Below are positions 45,006-56,700 of a stretch of 64,000 nucleotides of DNA, piece by piece (within the stretch, counting starts at the first letter, position 1; each line of letters begins with the position of its first letter). This DNA comes from Ryuthela nishihirai (Eukaryota; Arthropoda; Arachnida; Araneae; Heptathelidae): the NCBI GenBank assembly GCA_038380435.1, contig JAWZYU010000013.1, positions 65,552,446 through 65,616,445 on the forward strand. The letters are read 5' to 3'. The translations under genes were made by a program, and so were the position numbers. A model generated the notes under the pieces. That model was given only the letters and a program-made list of their open reading frames with translations. It did no database searches and was not told where the DNA came from.

Positions 45006-45537
45006 TTTATTCAAACTTAGTAAATTAAATCATTAAAACGAAATTATCTCTATAAAGTTCTTTTACTTGCTTTAACAATTAAATATAGGGTAATTTTCTT
45101 TGTTAATCCTCGTCGATCCCATTTACATTTGTGCATACACAACAAAAACTCATGCAAAACAGCGGTAATCATTTTATGTTGCAAAATGAACTTTTCAGTT
45201 TCATTTAAACTCAGCAGAAACCATAAGAATCAATACGTTATGAGTGTTTCTACAAAACAAACGATGATTTAATTTTATTCGACCTGAACAAATGGCATCT
45301 TGTGATAAATTTTATAATACAAGAAATAAAAGAAGTGGAGCAGTGGAGGCCATCAACACCTAATTTAATACGCACAGTGTAAAGCTCTCTTGGACACGGG
45401 ACCACGGTTCATAGTCACCTCAGACGGACAATCGTTCTTAAATCAGTTCCATTGATAGACAGACTAAACACTGACGTAAATGGCAATAAGTTTTGAGTCG
45501 ATGGCATCATAAAGAATTCGGGTAATCATCCGTCTCA
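45006..45537. other. Nothing recognised
   Basis: No coding frame, RNA or repeat recognised. Confidence 0.5.
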
Positions 45538-46255
45538 TTAGGGCGAGGGTTCGCTCAATCGATAGGGTACAAACTCGTAAATCTGCAATTCTTAAGTTCG
45601 AGTCCCACCTGTGCCAGTGTTGAGATTTATCTCCTCTAAACCCTTATCCTGCCATTGGTCAGTGAGGGGGCATCAATGGTCTTGATGTCATGTGCAAGTG
45701 GTCTTGGTGCCACGCCCCATGTGCTGAAGAGCCCATGCTCTATACACGTTAAAGATCACTCTGAATGGACTTGACGTGAGACTGCCATCTGTATCATAAC
45801 AACTGGCTTATAAGGTCTTGTGACCTGGCCATTTTGACAACTCCTCCAATTACAGAGAGCCAGAAGACCAAATTTATGACGTCACTAAAGTAGTTCTACC
45901 ATATACATATTTCTTAGATTTTTTATTCTAATATTATTACTGGTGGACTCTTTATATTTATCTATAAATATATTTTATTGAAGAGAAAAAATCATTAATT
46001 AGCATTATGATATTTGACAATAAACACGAGTAATTTTCTTTCGAAATAAAATGTATTTATAGATAAACATTAGTATAAAGGTTAGCACAAGAGTCCACCA
46101 GTAATAATATTAGAATAAAAAATATAAGAATTATCTATATGGTAGGACTACTTGAGCCGACGTCATACGTTTGGTCCACTGGCCTTCTATTATAGGAGTG
46201 TTGATTTAGCCCACTGTCTGCAAAAAAAGTGCCGCTCAGAGGTCAAATAATTCAA
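45538..46255 (+). mobile_element. SINE-A copy split by a foldback MITE
   Basis: An old SINE-A: diverged head (GGTTCGCTCAATCGATAGGG, AAGTTCGAGTCCC), body to TGACCTGGCCATTT, then the MITE at 45835-46203, then ATTTAGCCCACTG and GTGCCGCTCAGAGG. Confidence 0.85.
45835..46203. mobile_element. Foldback MITE with ~115-bp inverted repeats
   Basis: The left arm (about 45835-45952) and right arm (about 46088-46203) are inverted copies, including TCTACCATAT, ATTTTTTATTCTAATATTAT and TACTGGTGGACTCTT. The AT-rich centre is about 135 bp. ATTT flanks both sides, and the interrupted SINE reads GGCC-ATTT-AGCCC when closed, so a 4-bp target duplication is likely. No coding; family unknown. Confidence 0.85.
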
Positions 46256-46259
46256 CTTC

Positions 46260-46745
46260 CCGACACTCTGACGGCCTGACATCGCGGCTGCGACGGACAG
46301 TGAGGCTACCAGATCCTCTGCGGACTGCACGGGCATCTCACATACGACACTCTGATGGCTTGACATCGGCGGCTGCGACGGACAGTGAGGCTACCAGATC
46401 CTTTGCGGACTGCACGGGCTTCTCACATACGACACTCTTGAAATGTACCCCAGAAAGAAATCAATACAAGAAAGATCGGGCAATCTGGGGGGCCACGGGA
46501 TGGGACCACCGCACCCAATCCATCGGTTCCCAAATGTGGCATCAAGATGCTGACACATGCCCATGCTGAAATGGGCGAGTGCCCCATCGTGCTGGAACCA
46601 CATACGAGTGCAAATTGCGGCTGGAACATCCTGAAGCAATTCCGGCAAAACCTGTTGCAGAAAAATACGGTACATTTGCCCATCGAGGCGGCCCGGCAGT
46701 AGGTAGGGTCCAATTAAGTAATCATGCACGATCCCCGCACAGACA
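46260..46745 (-). pseudogene. Mariner-like transposase fragment with local duplication
   Basis: 46729-46391 reads LIGPYLLPGRLDGQMYRIFL, WFQHDGALAHFS (the middle catalytic Asp), FGNRWIGCGGPIPWPPRLPD and LSCIDFFL. It is a relative of 8742-9885, where just this segment is deleted. The next part, encoding PVQSAEDLVASLSVAAA, is present twice (46275-46345 and 46370-46430). Both element ends are missing. Confidence 0.75.
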
Positions 46746-47685
46746 TTGACGGCACATTGTTTAACTTATTGTATGGTCAACCTTATTAGCGTTTTCATGT
46801 TGTATAAATGAAAAACAAATTTTGCATTTTTCTTTTTAATCTTTTTATGGCATGTTTATCGTTGTTCCCCTAACTCTTCATGGTTTTCTATTGCACCTTA
46901 GTGTTGCCAAATGCGATTCTTTCAGGAACGTAACCTCCACAGTTGGCGAGGGATTACTGTAGCATGCCGCTTTCTTAACTCACATCAAATGTTATTTCGA
47001 ATAAAGTATCCTATCCTTATATGTATTTATCTATTACGTTTCACTTTCATATACCCTTTCCTATATTCTATAATGCTGCATCAGGCCTTCAAACATTTTG
47101 GGAGGAGAGCAGAGAGGTGTTCAAAGACGGACTTGGCGAGCATCAATAATTCCCAAAGACCAGCTCATCGAAATAAAATTTTTGCATTTGAACAGTTTAT
47201 ATCAATGGCTTTCAACTATGGGATATCGCAATATTTCAACTGAAGAGAATTCTTCTCATTAGGTGCTTTTAAATCTCTCATTATTAAAAAGGCGAAATGT
47301 AAACTTCCTTATTTCAGCAAATATAAAAAATATCGATTGTTTTTGTATTGGTTTTAAGAAATACTTCACTGTGTGTAAAACCAAATATAGCGCTATGAAA
47401 ATAAGGATTTCACTTTGACTACAAAAAGGAAATCCCGATTTCTCGTGTATGGGAATGAACCACGATAACATAAATACAGTTCATTAAATTCTACCCATTA
47501 CATTACAAGGGAAAAAAAAAACTTATAGAATTTAAAAATGCAATGTAAAACACCTGTGCAAAATCTAATTGCGATGCGATAAATATGCAATTTCAGTTAC
47601 TTCTCTTTAAAAGATTAAATCACAATTTAGGAAAATAACGATTTTAACTACAAAACAAATACTGTTAAAATACCTTTGGGGTTGT
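46746..47685. other. Possible transposon end, then unassigned 3' flank of the gene
   Basis: GGCGAGGGATTACTGTA near 46947 resembles the inverted end of a pogo/mariner element (TACAGTAATCCCTCGCC), without a visible partner. The 110-codon frame at 46911-47243 and the 70-codon minus frame at 47259-47471 show no motif. The rest may include the gene's 3'UTR. Confidence 0.3.
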
Positions 47686-47780
47686 TATTCCTCGTCACGC
47701 TTGGGGCAATGGCAGCAGAACAGACATCTTAGAGCTCTCACTATTCTGCTCCCCAAGCTCTTTCTTCTTTGTCGTGACTC
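47686..47780 (-). CDS. Exon 7 of the seven-exon gene (stop codon)
   Basis: 95 coding nt: two bases finishing a Lys codon, 30 codons and TAA. It begins SRQRRKSLGSRIVRALRC and ends CPKRDEE. The acceptor is TTTCATTTTCAG. The basic start and the four cysteines within seven residues are the most distinctive parts of the protein. I found no clear AATAAA in the few hundred bases after the stop, so the 3' end is not defined. Confidence 0.67.
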
Positions 47781-50700
47781 TGAAAATGAAACTTTACGAT
47801 GTTTATTGGTTGCGAAATATGAATAAGAAATATCTATATTTGAAATTTAGAAATTTAATAAGAATGGGACAATCTGTTAAGTGTTCTACGGCGCAAACTC
47901 ACTTGCTCTATTTACAATTTTCGTCTGAAACAGCTCATTCTGCATAAAAGTCAAATGAAGAATTAAAGATGACATGAGTCAACGGGCAAGGGGACGACTA
48001 TCAACTGAGACGTTCGTCGTAGGTTAACCGCGAAACTTTTTTTTCTTTCCTCCTAAAAGGAAGTCCAAATACAGTTTTCTCTTATAGTAACTAAGAACAA
48101 CGTAAATGTTCAGTCCTTAAACTTTCTTCCTTCCCCCCCCCCCAAACAAAAAATTTAAAACATTTAAAAGAAAGCAAATTAAATTTAAAATAAGGAAAAA
48201 TAACCAACTGAGCCAAGTTAGTGGGAAAAATGTATGATTAAAACATGGACGACGGTAACAACGATAGCAATCACCAACATCAGAAACAGATATCACAACG
48301 AAAGCAATATAAATAGGTACTCACTATACTCGGGGAAGAAGCCCTTTGGAGGCGTCCACACGTCCTATAAACGGAACATAGTTGTAAGTGATTGCAGTGG
48401 TTATTCTAATCACATCAAGTAAAATTATTGCATTTACCTTTCGATATTAAAATTATATTAATAACAATATTATATTTTTAAAAGTTCAATTCTTAGAAAA
48501 ATATTTTTCGTTATCATTGGCTGAAAAGTCTTTGTTCCTTTAATTATTAAGATGCTAATATCAGGAGTTCAAAAACTTTTACTTTTAAAAAAATGAGTGA
48601 ATAAAATTCAGACTCTCAACATTAATAGCTAATATTTTGTGGATAACACATAAAATTTCTATTAATATTAAAGTAAGAAAATTTAATAGAAATGAAATTG
48701 GGTTACCGCATGCGACAATTTGTGAATACTTGATTTACTGTTCTAAAGATCCCTACTGTTCTAAAAGTCTCTACTTTAGTAATCTTATCTTAAAGATCTT
48801 CAGAATTTTAGCAACACTATCATTTTCCAAAGTATTTTACATAATCATCGAAATAAACTTACGGAAAGGCGGCTAGTTGCTGGAAAAGCCACTCTCTGAA
48901 AAGTCAGGAAGCATTTAATTAGAAAACATAACATTGAAAACTTTATAGGTATATATATAGACAACTTGTTAAACAATCAATTCATATATACAGCCGTAAT
49001 ACAAAAAACTGAGATTTAGACTTATGTTCTTTTGGCTATACCTCTTTTGTAATGAGGCGCGGGGGTGGCTCAGTCGGTAGCGCGCCAGGCTCGTAATCTG
49101 TAGTTCCCAGGTTCGAGTCCCAGCTGGGTCAGCGTTGAGATTTATCTCCGCACAACTCTCCACCCTTCCCATGGTCAGTAGTGGATATCGATGACTTAGA
49201 AAAGTCACCGACCGTCGCATAGGACGTTAAGCCGTGGTTCCGTGTACGGGAGAGAGCCATACCCTGCACACGTCATACTGCAGGGTACACAAGCCATACC
49301 CTGCACACGCTTTCGCAACCAAAGAACACGCTTTATGGCCTTGACGGGAGGCTATCATACGTCTCCTAACAGCTGTTCCAGTGTGTCTCCTCCCCCAAAT
49401 CTTCTCTGAGACTTTGGGGTCCTTGTGACCTGGCCATTTAGCCCATTGTGTACAAAAAAGCGCCGCTCAGAAGTAAAACAACCCTACAATATAAGTAACC
49501 AACAGTATAACAAAAATTTATAGTGTCTTACTGTATTTGCTCTATGTGCTAATTGCAAATAATGTATAACCTTTGTTCCTGAATTCCTGAAGACCAACCC
49601 TCAGAGCATGTTATGATGTTTATCTCTGTGCATGTGAATGTAAATAAACACTTAATGAATTCGGTAATGATGATATATAATTATGAGGATGAAGGAAATT
49701 AAATTATTATAAGCAGCGGTAGAAATGTGCCGGAACATGTTCGGGTGCAATTCGTGAAGAATAACTGTCACCAAATATTTAGTACAATTTCATCTTAACA
49801 TTAACCATTTCGTTTGTTAATATCACTTTAGGCAAATCAAAATCAATATCTTGGTATTAAATTTTAAATGGAAAATAGAACTCCGAAAGTACACTGATGA
49901 AAGTTAAAATTGTCCAACCCAGCAGGTACGGTCGACTTTACACGTAAATCAACATGTAACAGCAGAGGTTACTATTTAAATGATCTATTGTAAAAACCTA
50001 TGTAAATGATTACGTCAGCCATCAGTTGCAAAAACAGATCACTTCTGGTAGTTGTAAGAGGTAATATGAATTTCTGGTTGATATGTCGATGCCTACGGTC
50101 AGTCGTCGAATTAATTCAAGCGATTAGCTCTAATGACATCTGCCAGCATGATAACACTACTCCACTCCAGGATGTTGTCTACAAGGACAATTCCAGACTA
50201 TTCCGTGGCCAATCATTTCCCCCTCCCATCGAGCATGTTTGGGACATGATCGGACTTTCTCTGCAAGCTCACTCTCAACTGGCCCATACCACATGCACGT
50301 GGGTGGGGAGATATTCCTGAGGACAACGTCAGAAATCTTTACGCATCAATGCAGCAATGTGCTGCTGAATGCCTCACAAATAAAATGATTTCAGTACATA
50401 TTAAATTAGGTGCATTTTACTTTAACCCTTTCGTTCAGTTCATCGCATTCAGATGTAAATAAGATCATGTGATACAAATCTCATCATCTTTGTCTGTGAA
50501 GAGTTTCGCAAAATTCCGGTCATTCCTTCTGGTGAAGGCAATTTCACTAACGAGCAATAACGAAGAAAAATTACAAATTTATTGGAAAGGTAATCACATA
50601 AATATTTTAACAATTACCTCTGCTTTCATTCCATAATAAATAAATTTTAGAAGTTCTCAAACTCTATTGCCACACAGAGATCAGAATTGCATCCTGTAAC

Positions 50701-53700
50701 CATTCTTTTACCAAATATAGAAAAATCATATACAAAGGAACTCTCGCTCAGTTAACACAAAACGTAATCCTAAAGAAATGATGACCAGAGATAAATAAAC
50801 GTGTTTTGTTTCTCTTGAGACACTGAATTTAACAATTCTAAAACTGATAGAAAAGACAGATAAAATAAGGTATCCAAAATCAAAATGTCTTTACTTCAGT
50901 TTTTGCTTAAAGAATTAAAACATCTTATAATATCGAGTTGATTAGGTATTTCTTAAAAACTTCATAAATGGGATGGGATATTTTTCAAATAATTTAATAC
51001 CAAGATAGGCCTAAGAAGAAAGAAAGCGAGAAATCGATGCGTCATCCATTAGTAAAAAAATCTCTTCTGCTTAATTTACCTTTGATCTTAATATAGATTA
51101 AATTAATTATTAAGCATTGTCAATATTCTTAATATTGCGTAAATCACCCATAAAAATAGACTATAGAAACTATATTTGCCTTCCTTACTTTGGCCTGATT
51201 CGGCTCCTTTCCTTTCTTTAATCCTGAGTTCATTGAAGTTTCCTCTTCACTCTCGGTTACTTCATATGACCCCCATATTAACCAGGAATAATCTTCTGGT
51301 TTTTCCATCTGTACTTGTGCAGTTTGCTGAAAATGCAAATGAAAACGCTTTGTAATGATCATGAAAGGAGGCAATGAGTTATGCTTATATATATATCCTT
51401 ATATATATATATATCTTGTTATTATATACAGGGTGAATCTGAAAAAGTGGGCAAAACTTTACGGGGTGGTAGAACGCAGCTATACGAGCAATATTCGTCA
51501 TAGAATGTATGGTCGGAACGCAAGCGGTGAGAAGTTAAAAGGTAGTTTTCCACTGTCACATTTAAAGAATGAACACAAGAAGGAGAGGAGATACTTCAGA
51601 AAACATTTCATTCCCGTCCGCCGCACCGTACACAAAGTGCATATCCGCCATTTCGTGGTTAGTATAACCAGCCATCCTCTCGGCAATCCACGGTAGAAAT
51701 GCCGTTGGATGCGAGGACCGACCCTTTTATATCATTTCCTACGCCACCTAGCGGCTCGCCGTTTGCGTTCCGCCCATACTTTCTATGACGATATTGCTCG
51801 TATAGCTGCGTTTTACCACCCCGTAACGTTTTGCCCGCTTTTTCAGATTCACCCTGTATATATGCTTATATTATATATCCCTCCCCCTTTCCAAATACCA
51901 GTAATGGTAATAAAGGCAAAAAATGACTAAACTTTTGCTCTTTTACGCGTTTTTCAAGAAATGATTCAAGTACTATAAAACGGTGGATGATATGCTATAT
52001 TGCAATGGAATTCCAGTCCCCTTTACTTTTTTTCTGACTCGATTGCGTCACTTGCCCCCCCCCCCCCCCCCCTCTATTTGTTTTTCTAAATCCGCGCCTG
52101 TTTGACATTAGTTTTACATAAACTCATTTCTGTAGCTGTGATATTAGTAATGGCGATCTTAAAATAGCGGATTTTTCTTAAAATATATTGTAAATTTCAA
52201 TGACTAAGAAATTATGAATAGCCAATTCATTCTTTTAACAGTTCTAAAACTGAAAAAAAAAAGACTGACTCGATTGCGTCACTTGCCCCCCCCCCCCCTC
52301 TATTTGTTTTTCTAAATCCGCGCCTGTTTGACATTAGTTTTACATAAACTCATTTCTGTAGCTGTGATATTAGTAATGGCGATCTTAAAATAGCGGATTT
52401 TTCTTAAAATATATTGTAAATTTCAATGACTAAGAAATTATGAATAGCCAATTCATTCTTTTAACAGTTCTAAAACTGAAAAAAAAAGACTGACTCGATT
52501 GCGTCACTTGCCCCCCCCCCCCTCTATTTGTTTTTCTAAATCCGCGCCTGTTTGACATTAGTTTTACATAAACTCATTTCTGTAGCTGTGATATTAGTAA
52601 TGGCGATCTTAAAATAGCGGATTTTTCTTAAAATATATTGTAAATTTCAATGACTAAGAAATTATGAATAGCCAATTCATTCTTTTAACAGTTCTAAAAC
52701 TGAAAAAAAAAAGACAGATAAAATAAGGTATCCAAAATCAAAATGTCTTTACTTCAGTTTTTCCGTAAAGAATTAAAACATCTAATAGCATCGAGATGAT
52801 TAGGTATCTCTTACAAGCTTCATAAATGGGATTAGATATTTTTCAAATAATTTAATACCAAGAGAGGTCTAAGAAGAAAGAAAAGCAGAAATCGATACGT
52901 TATCCATTAGTAAAAAAAATCTCTTCTGCTTAATTTACCTTTGACCTTAATATAGATTAAATTAATTATTAAGTATTGTCAATATTCTTTATTAGTATTA
53001 AGTATTGTCAATTTTCTATTATTAAGTATTGTCTAATATTGCGTAAATCACCCATAAAAATACACTATGAAACTATATTTATTTTTCTTTTACCTTGTCG
53101 GCCACTGACGGCTTCGATTCCTCGTTTACGCCTTCACTACTGCAGATTGTGTCGAGAATGTAGTCGACAGTTTTTCTCACAGCTAACTGAAAATGCAAAC
53201 GAAAACGCTTTGTAATGATCACGAAAGAAGGCTAATCATACTATTGTAACAAATAATAAATGTAATTATTCTCTATCCTGCAGATAAGCTTTAAGCTTTG
53301 CGGGTCACCTGTAATGATAAAATTTACTTGTACTATGATCAAAGAATAATAACGTAAATTTATCTTTTTTTAAATTTGTTTATCACTATTGCTTCGGTGT
53401 GAATGGTTTATTGAAATGGTTTACGCATGTTGTAAATTGAGTCATTTCACCTTTGAGCGGGATTTTTGAACATAATATCATAATGGTTTCCACTTCAACA
53501 GTTAGGAGACAGATAGAACCTCTCGTCAAGGTCATTCAGCGAACTCTTTAACATGAGAAGATTATGACTTCCTCCACACGGAATCACAGCTTAATGTCGC
53601 ATTGACGATCCTTTACAAAGCCATCATCATCCTTTAACATGTGCCTGTGTGGCATCCTGTGCTGGAAGATACGAATCTTAAAAGTGTGCTTATTGATGGC

Positions 53701-56700
53701 AACACTTTGCGAAAAAAATCTCTTAGCTTCTGTGGACTCTTCAATGGACTACCGAAACTGTTAACCTCTGTGAACTGTTCAATGGTCTACTGAAGCTGTT
53801 AACCTCTGTGGACTGTTCAATGGTCTACCGAAGCTGTTAACCTCTGTGGACTGTTCAAATGGACAATCAAGACTGCCTCCATGGTTTAAACTTCCCTCCG
53901 AAGAGAGACAGCCTTCCGATGAGAAAGAATTCAAAGCCAACCGATTTTGATTTAACAGTTTTAGGAACTGCCTCAACCACAAAAAGTTTCTTATTCCTTC
54001 ATTCTTCCTTCTCCCTCTATCTTAAGTTATTAAAATACTGGGAAATTATATTTTGCATATGTTCTCTTTATTTTACAATGTACATTACTGCATACATATT
54101 ATTCTTCAGGTTGTATTCACGAAACCACGTTCCTTATGGGCGATTTAAGGGATTTTCAAGGGTAATTTTGACTATATGCGATTTCAATTCAATTGCATTT
54201 CCCACGGTGGGTGGAAAATGCAATTGTTCTGACTTAAGAGATCATTGGGTTGGGTTGTTTTACCTCTGAGCGGCACTTTTTTGCACACCATGGGCTAAAT
54301 GGCCAGGTCACATGGACCCCGAAGGCTCAGAGAAGGTTGGGGGAGGGGACCCACTGGAACAGATGTTGGGAGACAGATGGTAGCCTCCCGTCAAGGCCAT
54401 CCAGCGTGTTCTTTAACGTGCACAGGGTATGAGCTCTCCCGCACACGTAGCCACGGCTTAACGTCCCATCCAACGGCCGGACGGCCTTTCCATTCCCCTA
54501 CTGACCGTGGGCAGGGCGGGGAATTTTGCGGAGATAAATCTCAACGCTGACCCAGCTGGGACTCGAACTTGGGAACTACAGATTACGAGCCTGGCGCGCT
54601 ACCGACTGAGCCACCCCTGAAGAGAGATCATTGGGAAACTCTCTTTTAGTTGTATTGGTACTAATGAAATATTATAATAGGAACTTTTCAAATACTTAGG
54701 AAAGTTTTAATTTATATCGTAGAGATCATTAAATACAGAAACGGCGAAACTTTTAACGAATGCTGCAAGTGATCTGTTTAGGGTAGAAATTCGAAATTTC
54801 TCTGGTAGAGTGTCAAGAGATATTCCATTGACAGCAATAATCTACTCCCCCCCCCCCGCTTCCTCAGAGGGGTGTGAGAGAAACAACTTTCTAAATTTAA
54901 GAGACAAAACTTTTTGTCACATTGCATAATTACTAATAAAATACTACTCTTTGCATTTTCCCCATCATCCATTAACTCAAATTTAAATTTTTAAAGAGTG
55001 AAAAGTGGCAAACGGAATACTTCATTCTCTTTGACAACAAAATCCCACATGCGCCAGAGGAGATGCGCGTTCCTCTTCTCGTGGATGATAACGCTCGCTC
55101 ACATAGAGCTCAGATAGTCAAAGTCTTGAGAGGGAAGATATCCAGAGAATGTACTGGCCAGCGATGTCCCGAGACCTAAATCTTGCTTTGGTAAGGAGAG
55201 TTGCAAGTCAGCAACCCCCTCCAAGAACAAACACTTCATGAGCTGAGAAATGCTCTTTTAGAGACGAATGAGCATTATTGGATAATCTTGTTAGGAGCTC
55301 GTTGTGAAAGCTGTATTGTTGTTAGCGATAATGATACCTTTACGTGTTAATTTCAATATCTACCATGATATGTAATTTTTCAAAATTGGAAATATTTTGC
55401 TACATATTTAGTGCGAAAATTAAGTTTATAAGTAGTATTCCGATATGATCTTTGTTTCAAATGTAAATATTAATATATGTGGTATTAAATATCCTCTGAA
55501 ACTATCGTTAAATTCTAAAAAGGATTTTTTTTTCGTTTATTTGCATTTTTGTTCAACACTCTTAAATTATGCATAGCAGTGCATTTATACACTACATGAA
55601 ATATTATTTACGGTCTGTTAAGACTCCAGAAAAACGAAACTTTTATCTAAATATCAGGAACACGGTATTTGTTTAAATGCAAAAGGTTTTTACCCGCTGT
55701 GGCTTTCTCAGATTGGGGTTCCGTTCAAAAAGAGTTTTTTGGCTTTTATTACGATCAATGTGGGAAATATGAATTAAATACAACTCTTGGAAGATCGAAT
55801 ATTTCGATAATATCATGTTATTAAATTGTTGAATATATTGCATAAGGAAACGAAATTTTTAATAAAAAGAATAATCGTACTCATAACATTTTATCTTAAA
55901 GTAACGTTACCGTGTAGTTTTTGTAATAACCGTGACGTAACATAACCAGCCTCGCCTTGCACCATGATATGTCACGTGATTTACCACTTGCCTCGAGATG
56001 TTCGGATAAGGAATGGACATCGCGTAACAAAACAATGGATTGCATTGGGAATGAGTCAATTTACAGAGAAGTGGCACTCTTTTTCTCAGGCCAGTGCACC
56101 CGAATGTGTAAAACGCTGTCCTTATTTAAAAAAGCAAACCCACTACACATAGAAAATTGAAAACAATAGCAGTTCGCTAGGATTAAAATGATTAAGTACA
56201 TTTTTTGCACAGTATATTACTCAGCTTAACTAGTAGCAATTCTGTTGTTATTACATGGAAGTCTTATTGCTTAAAGTAAGAGCAGTACTGTTGCGTATTT
56301 AAAGAGAGGTGTGACCAGAAAGTTACGATGATGAAGATGGGTCTAACATGCTAAAGGTCACAACAAGCTTATGGTTATCACGTACTTCTTACCCCGACCA
56401 TCACGTAAAGGCCTACTATTATCCCCTTTCTTCGGCAGACCACTGCATTTAGTCTTTAAATATATAATAGAAATAGTTAAACAAACTTAGTTCAAATATT
56501 AAACAAGTGTTGTTTTGTCTAACAGTAAAGAATAATATAAACTATTTCCAACGTTTTTCCTAACGGTAAATAATAATATAAACTATTTCCAACGTTTTAT
56601 CTAACGGTAAGAGTAATATAAACTATTTTCAAAGCTTTGAAATAATGAACAAAAAAGATGGCAAAATTTTAAATTGTTAAAATTAGTTTTTGGTATCGTT

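Noticed and set aside
51355..51696. 113-codon ORF over the intronic MITE
   Set aside because: It starts outside the element and reads through an inverted-repeat arm; the other arm gives no matching protein.
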